A stretch of DNA of 18,605 bases from a bacterium (lineage in GTDB: Bacteria > Latescibacterota > UBA2968). Below the pieces are notes generated by a model. The model was not told the origin of the DNA. It worked only from the letters and a program-made list of their open reading frames with translations, and did no database searches. This document shows, piece after piece, positions 6,613 to 13,610 of this stretch. Made by a program: the position numbers and the translations under genes. The stretch's first letter is position 1; every line of letters starts with the position of its first letter. The stretch covers positions 1 to 18,605 of the forward strand of contig JAPUJS010000246.1 in the NCBI GenBank assembly GCA_027296045.1, written 5' to 3'.

Positions 6613-7656
6613 CTACTCCCGAAATAGATGGTCTTCCACGGGCAGCGATACAACCAGCCCATTGGTTGCAGAAATGAGCCCGGCTTCCATAATCTCCTGT
6701 GCGGCTCTTGAAAGGTCGGGGTTGGTCAAAAACGAAGGATCTTTGCCCGACCGAATGCTTCCCACAAAATGCACCGGTCCATTCTGTTCCCCCTCGGGCA
6801 AATCATCCAGCGCCACCGACTCGCCATCCTCGTTGTTCCGTGTAAACACCTTCACATCCTGCCCCCCCGCAATCAACGTCCCTTTGGTGCCATAAAGAAC
6901 GGCATCGTGTGCAGGCTTGTGAGGAACCGCCTCCGTCCAGGTCATCTCCAACCGGCACATTGCGTTGGGATACCGCAAAATCATCATCCCATTGTCGTCG
7001 ACCGGCAAATGCGTTTTCAACAGCCTGCCCGCCACGCCCACCACACTGTTCGGACTGCCCAAAAAGAGGACGCACATGCTTGCCCCATATCCGCCATAAT
7101 CGTTGAAAGCCCCGGCCCCGTTCAAATGTTTGTCAAATAGAAACTCACAAAAATGCTCCGAACAGCCCAATTCGTCCGGCCCGCAGTGTCCACCCCGCCA
7201 AACCAATTGCCACATCTGCCCGATGGCACCTTCCTGCACCAGCCGGTAGGCCGTCCGCAATCCCCGATTCCAGGCCGTGGGCCAGTTCACCATCAACGTC
7301 GTCCCTGCTTTCCGGGCAGCCGTCAGCATCTGGTCGGCCTGTTCCAGGGTAGCCGCCATTGGTTTCTCCACCATCACATGGACGCCTCTGCTTGCGCACA
7401 GCTCGACAACGTGGGCATGGTGCGCTGGGGCCGAAAAACCGAATACCGCATCGGGTTTTTCCGCTTCCAGAAGCGCTTCATAGGTTTCATAGACCACCTC
7501 ACACCCTGTCTTTTCCTTGAACTCCTCCCGCAGCGCCCCCTTCTCATCTGCCCCGGCCACCAGTTCCGCATCGTCCAGTTCGGCAAGCTGTCTCAAATTG
7601 GACCACAAATGATCGTGCGCCATCCCAAGCACGGCAACTTTCAGTTTGTCTGCCAT
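6613..7656 (-). CDS. Gfo/Idh/MocA family oxidoreductase
   Basis: 347 aa starting at ATG 7654-7656, chosen over an upstream in-frame ATG (7672-7674) because a full AAGGAGG site (7664-7670) lies between them at ideal spacing. The N-terminal Rossmann fold starts KLKVAVLGMAHDH, a known variant of the GxGxxG NAD(P)-binding loop. VMVEKPMA carries the family's EKP motif with the conserved Lys. The second half is the alpha/beta substrate domain, with a GAFNDYGGYGA segment in place of the usual D-x-G-x-H. Family members oxidise or reduce sugars and related polyols with NAD(P). It looks catalytically intact, unlike the two genes upstream, and sits 42 bases after the MBL gene and 2 bases before the penicillin acylase. 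Substrate unknown. Confidence 0.9.
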   Translation of the reverse strand: MADKLKVAVLGMAHDHLWSNLRQLAELDDAELVAGADEKGALREEFKEKTGCEVVYETYEALLEAEKPDAVFGFSAPAHHAHVVELCASRGVHVMVEKPMAATLEQADQMLTAARKAGTTLMVNWPTAWNRGLRTAYRLVQEGAIGQMWQLVWRGGHCGPDELGCSEHFCEFLFDKHLNGAGAFNDYGGYGASMCVLFLGSPNSVVGVAGRLLKTHLPVDDNGMMILRYPNAMCRLEMTWTEAVPHKPAHDAVLYGTKGTLIAGGQDVKVFTRNNEDGESVALDDLPEGEQNGPVHFVGSIRSGKDPSFLTNPDLSRAAQEIMEAGLISATNGLVVSLPVEDHLFRE

Positions 7657-7673
7657 AAGAACACCTCCTTGCA

Positions 7674-7695
7674 TTCCGGGTTGAAAAACTCGGAA
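7674..7695. repeat. Small imperfect hairpin between the MBL and Gfo/Idh genes
   Basis: TTCCGGGTT (7674-7682) and AACTCGGAA (7687-7695) flank GAAA. Pairing in the - strand transcript has one mismatch. It lies just upstream of the oxidoreductase's Shine-Dalgarno sequence and could tune expression within the operon, but no function is shown. Confidence 0.25.
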
Positions 7696-7698
7696 CGG

Positions 7699-8535
7699 TT
7701 ACAACCCGCGCATCCGGCTCATAATGCGTGAATAAATCGCACCTTCCATATAATCATCTGCAAACAGATAAACCTGTACGCCGCCTATTTTTCCAATCTC
7801 TTCCCGAAACTGCCGTGAAAGATCCCGTCCCCCCGGGATCAAATCGTATCCCACAGGAATCGCATATCGGGGCTTGATTCCCCGAATCACTTCCACCGCT
7901 TCGGTCAGATTATCCCGGTCCATCGACCAGAGCATCATATCTATCCGACGGGTCGTGGCACATAATAACGATTCGACGGCACCGTCTCCGTCCACACTGC
8001 GCACCAGACAGACCAGCAGTCCGCCTCCAAAATTAAACAATACATTCCAGGGTTCTGTTATTTCTCCCCCAGGCCCCGGTAGAATCCGGATCTTGAGCGT
8101 ATCGGCAACGCTCACCTGACGCACATCCAGACGCGCCTCATTTTCCAGGGCGTGCACCTTATACGGATCGACAGGCACTTCATCCCAGGCCGCGGTCCCT
8201 CTCCGCCCAATCATCCAATCCCTGTTTTTTTCCGACCCCACAAACCGCGCATTGGGAAAGGCCGTTGACAGATGCGTGAGCGTCGACAGGTCCAGACCAT
8301 CGGGTGCCGGAAGCGTGCAAAAAACCAGATCGGGCCGAATATCGATCGTACCCACCGGACCGTTTCGATGGTCCCGGGAAAAAGCAGGATCAATCAAATA
8401 GACCTGTTGCCGGGCACTCTTCAACGCCAGGGAATGCCCGCCCAGCCAGAAGGCGCCGAACGATCGGTTTGGGATTTGGGTTTTTTCAATCAATTGCCCC
8501 AGCGTCCGGGCACCCGGCATTGCCTGTGTATTCAT
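7699..8535 (-). CDS. MBL-fold (UlaG-like) protein with lost metal ligands
   Basis: 278 aa; ATG 8533-8535 overlaps the GH38-like stop as ATGA, with GGAGTGGGGG upstream. The fold signature of UlaG-type metallo-beta-lactamases is clear: FWLGGHSLALKS and VYLIDPAFS (29-53) match the usual W-L-G-H-A-S...I-D-P start, followed by DLVFCTLPAPDGLD (69-82) and FPNARFVG (93-100), and IKPRYAIPVGYD (220-231) near the end. In active members the central motif is T-H-x-H-x-D-H-L-D. Here it is T-L-P-A-P-D-G-L-D, so all three histidines are gone and only Asp79 remains. The late PVHY/PMHY motif is PVGY, losing its His too. No signal peptide. It is therefore probably a non-metal, non-hydrolytic relative (pseudoenzyme), perhaps a binding partner of the coupled GH38-like protein. 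The family call is good; the function is unknown. Confidence 0.8.
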   Translation of the reverse strand: MNTQAMPGARTLGQLIEKTQIPNRSFGAFWLGGHSLALKSARQQVYLIDPAFSRDHRNGPVGTIDIRPDLVFCTLPAPDGLDLSTLTHLSTAFPNARFVGSEKNRDWMIGRRGTAAWDEVPVDPYKVHALENEARLDVRQVSVADTLKIRILPGPGGEITEPWNVLFNFGGGLLVCLVRSVDGDGAVESLLCATTRRIDMMLWSMDRDNLTEAVEVIRGIKPRYAIPVGYDLIPGGRDLSRQFREEIGKIGGVQVYLFADDYMEGAIYSRIMSRMRGL

Positions 8536-11030
8536 GCCCCCACTCCCAGTTTCAGCCTGAGGGTCTTGATCTCAAAAGGGGCAAACACGATCGCTTCGGG
8601 TGCCACCTCACGCACAGGCTGCTCCATCAAATCCACCTCAGAAACCGACAGAATTTCAGCCCAAGTTTTCAACCGCGCCTCACAGCCCTCACCCAGTGCT
8701 TCAAACGCACGCAAGATAAACCCATCGCCATCTTCTGCTTGCTTCAAAGCCGTTGTGACCACGCCCTCTCCATCCAGCACAATCGGCCCCACCCGATCGG
8801 GCAAAGAACGTGGCGCATCTGTATCATAGGTCACACACGATCGAAGGGGCTGATTCAACTCCCAGCCATCCCGATAGCTTCTGGCCGACCGAAAGTCTCC
8901 AGAATAGCCCCGAATGGAATAATTTGCCACGACCCGTTCCGGGTATGCCCGCCACACACGACGGTAGGAAAAAGAAATAGGATCGATCCAGGAACGCAAC
9001 AGCGTGCTTTGCACCCTGGACTTCTCAAATTTGAAACCCGCCCGGTCGGTCGCAATCACCATCCCGGTTTCTCCATCATCCAGCGCCACCCACCCCAAAC
9101 ATTGCCGGTGGGACGCCCAGGATGCACACACACACCTTGCCTGGTCGGGCGAACTGAACCCAAAGGGCACACCGTAATGGACACGGGCATCTTCCATACC
9201 GCTGTCAAAAATCAGATCCACAGAAACAGGTTTTTCATCGCGCCAGGCCAGCCCCACCTTCAGATCTACTCGGTCCAAACCATCGTACAGATCAAACCGG
9301 AGATCCACTTTGGAATGCAACAAATGCCCCTCCAGCAACAGCGTTGCCCGGACCTCTCCGCTTTCAATCAGATCCACCCGGTCCAGAGCCAGTTCAAACT
9401 GACGGCCCGTGGGATCAAAATGCTCCACCCCCATCTTCATCGACTCTTCAAAACCAATCACCCGAAGATCCTTGATCAGCACCCGATCTTGCTTCCGATC
9501 GGTCAGCGTCACCCACCCGGTCACTTCATCCACATCCAGAAGATAGCCGGAGGTAGAAAACCGACGACCAATACGAATGCCGCGAAGCGGCTCAGAAATG
9601 CGATCCTCTACATCTTCAACCGCAAACGTAGGCTCGGGAAATTCGGGTGCCATCATCCCCGGCACCTGAACATTTAAAAGCTCGGGCTGGGGCGTATTGG
9701 GCAACAAATAATACGTCGCATATCCGCAGGCCGGAACGTCTTTGGCCAAAAACACGATCTCAATCTCGGTCGTCTCCACCTGCCTGCTCGACACCTCCTG
9801 AAACCGTATCCCCTCCCCGTCTCCATCCACCAATCGGCACAACTCGTATCGCCCGAAATCGGTGATCGCTTCCTCGCCCCAGAAAACCACCCGGGCCGTC
9901 ACCACATCGGTCCGTTCCCATGAACACGGATTGAACACCACAATGGGAATCGTACCCGGCGGGCCTTCCTGCACTGCAACTTGCGCGGCGATAAGGGATT
10001 CGGCATCCTCGACAAGGCTCAAAGAATCTACCTGACGTTGCAGCGCAGATCGGGAATCCGTATTGCCGCCCACATCGTAATCCATTCCCTCCAACTGCCT
10101 CAGCCAGGCTTCTCGAAGCTGTTCTTGAGGGTAGGGACTCTGGCACAACAAATGAGAAATCGCTGCGACCTGTTCTGCCCACAAAAGGGTATAGACACCC
10201 TTTCGACTCTGGCAGACCATTTCGGGGGCGAGCGTTTCCAAATAAGGAGAAGGGGAAGGCACTTCCCCTTGATTTTGGGACAAAGGCGCAGGAATATTCT
10301 TGAAAACCTCGCCAAGGCGCCCGAAACCCACCGCCACATCTTCGCCCTGCCCCAGTTCATCCAATTCGCCCAAAGCGGCCTCGGAAAGCTGGCTCAGGTC
10401 AGACCCCCAAAAAATAGGCAATATCCCATCGCGTCCGACCAGCGCGTCTTCAATCACTTTCCACGACGCCTTGCGTATTCCGGGTTCTCCTTGAAGCGCC
10501 TGCCAGAACACATCCAGATCCAGTTCTGGATTCCAGACAACAACGCGCGAGCCGTCCAGCCCAACCCAGTCAAAAAACCCGTTCGACCCGGCTGCTGCCA
10601 CAAAGGCCATCCCCGATTTTCGAACAAGCTGGGGAAACTGAGGCGTCCACCCCGATGTCTTGCTGAAAAACAAAACCTGGGATTTTTGTCCGCTCCGATT
10701 CTCAAGCCATTCCCTTCCATAATACAGATTCCGGACCAGATCCTCGCCCACCGCGAAATTTTGATCCACAGCCGTCCACTGCGGACTCACCTCCAATCGT
10801 CCCTCCTGCAAACGGTGTTGGACTTTTGCAATATCCGAAGGGTGTGCCTCCAAATAGGCAGAGGCAAAGGCGACATTTTCGACCACAAAAGTGAGATCTT
10901 CACGACCTTCCATCAACTCCAAAACACGCGCAATCGTCTGCCGCCCCCGGGACAGACAGGCCCTGGGATCGCCAAACCGAAAGAGGTGCAAACGAGAAAA
11001 TGGAATCAGGTGCAAACGCGGTTGAGGCAT
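8532..11030 (-). CDS. GH38 alpha-mannosidase-like protein with degenerate active site
   Basis: 832 aa from ATG 11028-11030; a GTG at 11076-11078 would add 16 hydrophobic residues, and neither start has a clear ribosome binding site. The length and the C-terminal half are typical of family GH38: a SGYLLDVDEVTGWVTLTD strand pair, LYDGLDRVDLKVGLAW, and W...L.DGETGMVIATDRAGF...STLLRS. The N-terminal catalytic domain aligns along its length, but the key sites are changed. HTHWDREW is FSRLHLFR (11-18), so zinc ligands His and Asp become Arg13 and His15. P-D-S-F-G-H is SKTSGW (123-128), so the nucleophile Asp becomes Lys124. The late zinc His (QFHD) aligns with Tyr318. Classic retaining mannosidase chemistry looks impossible. 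It is the first gene of a coupled operon with an MBL-like pseudoenzyme. There is no ordinary signal peptide in the ATG form. Confidence 0.82.
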   Translation of the reverse strand: MPQPRLHLIPFSRLHLFRFGDPRACLSRGRQTIARVLELMEGREDLTFVVENVAFASAYLEAHPSDIAKVQHRLQEGRLEVSPQWTAVDQNFAVGEDLVRNLYYGREWLENRSGQKSQVLFFSKTSGWTPQFPQLVRKSGMAFVAAAGSNGFFDWVGLDGSRVVVWNPELDLDVFWQALQGEPGIRKASWKVIEDALVGRDGILPIFWGSDLSQLSEAALGELDELGQGEDVAVGFGRLGEVFKNIPAPLSQNQGEVPSPSPYLETLAPEMVCQSRKGVYTLLWAEQVAAISHLLCQSPYPQEQLREAWLRQLEGMDYDVGGNTDSRSALQRQVDSLSLVEDAESLIAAQVAVQEGPPGTIPIVVFNPCSWERTDVVTARVVFWGEEAITDFGRYELCRLVDGDGEGIRFQEVSSRQVETTEIEIVFLAKDVPACGYATYYLLPNTPQPELLNVQVPGMMAPEFPEPTFAVEDVEDRISEPLRGIRIGRRFSTSGYLLDVDEVTGWVTLTDRKQDRVLIKDLRVIGFEESMKMGVEHFDPTGRQFELALDRVDLIESGEVRATLLLEGHLLHSKVDLRFDLYDGLDRVDLKVGLAWRDEKPVSVDLIFDSGMEDARVHYGVPFGFSSPDQARCVCASWASHRQCLGWVALDDGETGMVIATDRAGFKFEKSRVQSTLLRSWIDPISFSYRRVWRAYPERVVANYSIRGYSGDFRSARSYRDGWELNQPLRSCVTYDTDAPRSLPDRVGPIVLDGEGVVTTALKQAEDGDGFILRAFEALGEGCEARLKTWAEILSVSEVDLMEQPVREVAPEAIVFAPFEIKTLRLKLGVGA

Positions 11031-11110
11031 AGCAGGCAGAAGGAGCGAAAAATCAGGGAGTAATGAACATTCCAACACACCAAAATATAGGGTTTCATGA
11101 TACAGAACAA

Positions 11111-11139
11111 CCGGGAACCTGTAAAGCGAAATTTCCCGG
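11111..11139. repeat. Inverted repeat beside the 40-bp palindrome
   Basis: CCGGGAA (11111-11117) and TTCCCGG (11133-11139) form a perfect 7-bp inverted repeat with a 15-base loop, directly abutting the palindrome at 11141. Together they make this spacer strongly structured. Confidence 0.55.
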
Positions 11140-11140
11140 A

Positions 11141-11180
11141 GATAGAGTTATTTTCCCTGCGCAGGGAAAATAACTCTATC
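11141..11180. repeat. Perfect 40-bp palindrome without spacer
   Basis: The arm GATAGAGTTATTTTCCCTGC (11141-11160) is followed immediately by its exact reverse complement (11161-11180). It lies between the glycosyltransferase stop and the GH38-like gene. Neither strand has a T-run directly after it, so it is not a standard terminator, though the transcript would form a very stable hairpin. It could be a cruciform, a dispersed repeat unit, a transcript-end stabiliser or a protein-binding site. Confidence 0.9.
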
Positions 11181-11229
11181 CCGACGCTGGCTTCCTTTTC
11201 CCGTTTGAATAACCATCCGCTTGCCCCCT

Positions 11230-11267
11230 CATAAAAAATGCAGTCTGGATAAATCACCATCGGCTCC
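11230..11267 (-). pseudogene. Short metH-like relic
   Basis: Bases 11242-11267 match 17576-17601 inside metH at 24 of 26 positions, and similarity with one gap extends to 11230 (metH 17565). On the - strand both read E-P-M-V-I-Y-P-D, the start of MetH's second domain (residues 335-342). No other MetH sequence surrounds it, and the frame then leads into unrelated residues. It begins within about 10 bases after the glycosyltransferase stop. A remnant of a duplicated or recombined metH is the simplest reading; a dispersed repeat is the alternative. Confidence 0.5.
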
Positions 11268-11274
11268 GATCCAC

Positions 11275-13518
11275 CTAGGGCACGCCTTCTTTCCGAGCCC
11301 GTATAGCCTTCAAATTTGCCTGTGCTTCCTCGTGATTAGGGTCCAGAACCAGGGCTTTCTGGACGGCATTTTCGGCCCTGTCATATTGCGCAACCTGGAA
11401 ATAGGCCGCCCCCAAATTGTTGTAGCCATCTGCCTGCTCATATCCCATTTGAACCGCCTGCTCATAAGATGCGATCGCCTTTGAAAATTGTCGATTCGAC
11501 ACATAATACGCACCCAGGTTTCCGTGGACCTCTCCCGGAATTCGAGCCCCCAATTTCAACGCCTGCTCAAAGGCCTTTACGCCTGCATCCAGCTCCATTT
11601 TTTGGAAATAAACGCGACCGAGCAACAGGTAAACATTGGCCTGATCCGACAGAATTTCCGACGCCCGACGGAAAAACAATTCTGCCCGTTCCAGATCCCC
11701 CGCCTGCTGCCGAAAATTGCCCATCGAAAGAAAAATCCAGCCCAAAAGAGGACCGAGTTCCTCCGTCTTTTGAGCGGCCTCCTCCGAACCCTTGATCCGC
11801 CAGATCCGGATCAAAGGCCCCCCTCTTTCCAGATCTCCAAACCGCCCAATCGGATAATAAAACGCGTCTTGCCGGTCAAAAATAGCCCCGGCAACGTCTG
11901 TTTGAGAACCCGGTGAAAATTTGGCATACAAATGCGCCTCCCGATCCAGCCAGTTCAAAAAAGCCCCATCCACAACAGAATAATAGAGTGGGTGTTCATG
12001 GGTGATCACCCAGCCGCTGGCAGGGATTTCTTTGGGAGCTTTCTTGGCCTGCGATCGTTCCATCAGATCTTCCTGTCCGGGATAAATCGTGTACTGATAG
12101 ATGGGAACGACCTTGCTGTCAAAGCGGGACCAGAAGGCCGCCAATTGATCTCCCGAAACCTCCGGGAAAGCTCGACAATACCGGGCCAACCACCAGCTTA
12201 TCCCCGACTTGCTGCGCAGGGTGACATCGCCAAACAGCCCACCAACGTTCTTGATCTCCGCCCCCGAGAAAATCCGGTCCTCCACCCAGGCCCTGGCCAG
12301 AACCCGAGTATCCGACCGATCCAAAAGGCGGTTCAACCGCACACTTGCCCACAGTGGCTCCAAAAGACCTGCAACCAGGAAAGCCACGCCCCAGAGCCCT
12401 GCATACCGAATGGGTAAAACGCGACTCTTTCGAAGCCGGTCCACACAAACGCCTGCCAGCACACACAGCAACGGTATAATCGGCAGCACATATCGAAAAA
12501 ACACCGCTTTCCCCTGTCCGGTAATGGCGTAAAAAACCAGCAGCAAACTGAGCACTACCCAATCGGAAGCAGAACGTCGAGCCGCTGCAATTCCCACCCC
12601 AAACACACCCAGAACCAGAATCCCCCACCCGAGCCCATATCGCAAGCTGACCTTCAAATGATACCACCAGCCCGATCCCAGATCCTCTCCGTGCCCAAAT
12701 TCGAACAGATGCAACACCTGAAATCCAAAATCTCTCTTGAATCCGTCCAGCCGAAGCAACACATATGGCGAAACCAGTATAAAAATCGCCCCTGCCACCC
12801 CAAAGGCGATCCATATCCTTCGATTGAACATCCACTGCGAAATGACAGAAGCATCTCTTGGCTTGATACAAAAATGGGCGACCAGGATCGGTATAACGCC
12901 CAGAACAGAACCGTATTTCGTCCCGGTTGCCAAACCCACAAACACACCACTCCATATATAATCCCGGAGATTGCCCCCTCGCGTAATCCGGAGAGCATAC
13001 AAAACGCCGAACATCAGCAGACAAACCGAAGGGACATCTGTCACCCCAAAATGAGAATCCCGAACGTGTAGCACACTGACTGCACAGAACCAGGCACCGG
13101 CCACCCCAACAAAGCGACCGTATCCCTCTTTGCCAATCCAATACACCACCAGCACCGTCAAACTGCCCAAAATGGCCGTAACACCTCTTGCAATTCCAAC
13201 AAAAAACGATCCATCCACCAAAAAACCGTATGCCGCATATTGCCAGGGCGCCTCGACGTCAGGGCCAACTCCCAGGGTGGCCGCCAGGCGAAAGATCAGG
13301 GCCAAAACATACTTGTAAAGTGTGGGATAGGTGTAATCGTACGGGTCCAGATCTCCCCCGATCATTCCCAGAGCGGGCAATACAACCATATCTTCGTCCG
13401 GCCTCAAGAAATTCGGCAGTCCAAAGCCCAATCCCCAGAACCGGAGCAGAGCACCGACCAGCACCGGGGGCAGCCAGCGCACAACATCTCGATTTTTCAG
13501 CCATTCCCAAATGGCCAT
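11275..13518 (-). CDS. GT-C (GT39/ArnT-like) membrane glycosyltransferase with C-terminal TPRs
   Basis: 747 aa from ATG 13516-13518, chosen for its GAGGGAAT ribosome binding site; the frame extends 32 codons further up but that part covers the upstream terminator. Residues about 13-400 contain roughly ten or more hydrophobic membrane segments. The first loop has the acidic motif LRPDEDM (Asp41-Glu42-Asp43), typical of GT39-type enzymes that use polyprenyl-phosphate sugars as donors. Then come a soluble region (about 420-580) and about four TPRs (about 590-747; e.g. YLLLGRVYFQKMELDAG, VHGNLGAYYVSNRQ, GYNNLGAAYFQVAQ). It would add a sugar to a protein or lipid on the periplasmic face; donor and acceptor are unknown. 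The TPR tail may hold the acceptor or a partner. It stands alone after the DUF1015 terminator; the spacer to the GH38-like gene is 244 bases. Confidence 0.87.
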   Translation of the reverse strand: MAIWEWLKNRDVVRWLPPVLVGALLRFWGLGFGLPNFLRPDEDMVVLPALGMIGGDLDPYDYTYPTLYKYVLALIFRLAATLGVGPDVEAPWQYAAYGFLVDGSFFVGIARGVTAILGSLTVLVVYWIGKEGYGRFVGVAGAWFCAVSVLHVRDSHFGVTDVPSVCLLMFGVLYALRITRGGNLRDYIWSGVFVGLATGTKYGSVLGVIPILVAHFCIKPRDASVISQWMFNRRIWIAFGVAGAIFILVSPYVLLRLDGFKRDFGFQVLHLFEFGHGEDLGSGWWYHLKVSLRYGLGWGILVLGVFGVGIAAARRSASDWVVLSLLLVFYAITGQGKAVFFRYVLPIIPLLCVLAGVCVDRLRKSRVLPIRYAGLWGVAFLVAGLLEPLWASVRLNRLLDRSDTRVLARAWVEDRIFSGAEIKNVGGLFGDVTLRSKSGISWWLARYCRAFPEVSGDQLAAFWSRFDSKVVPIYQYTIYPGQEDLMERSQAKKAPKEIPASGWVITHEHPLYYSVVDGAFLNWLDREAHLYAKFSPGSQTDVAGAIFDRQDAFYYPIGRFGDLERGGPLIRIWRIKGSEEAAQKTEELGPLLGWIFLSMGNFRQQAGDLERAELFFRRASEILSDQANVYLLLGRVYFQKMELDAGVKAFEQALKLGARIPGEVHGNLGAYYVSNRQFSKAIASYEQAVQMGYEQADGYNNLGAAYFQVAQYDRAENAVQKALVLDPNHEEAQANLKAIRARKEGVP

Positions 13519-13554
13519 TTGGATTCCCTCAATTCCTTGTCGGGTACCATCATT

Positions 13555-13586
13555 AAAAAAAGCCAGTCCACGGCGAGACTGGCTTT
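13555..13586 (-). terminator. Intrinsic terminator after the metH-DUF1015 operon
   Basis: AGCCAGTC (13561-13568) and GACTGGCT (13577-13584) form a perfect stem, extended by A/T pairs, around an 8-base loop. On the - strand it is followed by a run of seven T's (complement of 13555-13561). It lies 25 bases beyond the DUF1015 stop and 36 bases before the glycosyltransferase start. Confidence 0.88.
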
Positions 13587-13610
13587 CCCATATCCCAACC
13601 TGCGACAGGT

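Noticed and set aside
8304..9677. Long open frame (457 codons) on the + strand
   Set aside because: It is antisense to the GH38-like gene, has low-complexity Pro/Arg/His-rich composition and no recognisable domain.
11031..11078. GTG start giving the GH38-like protein 16 more residues
   Set aside because: There is no ribosome binding site, and homology-like sequence begins only at RLHLIP after the ATG. It remains possible.
11148..11216. 22-residue open frame with GAGGGGG upstream on the - strand
   Set aside because: Half of it lies in the 40-bp palindrome and it ends there; composition and length give no support for a real gene.
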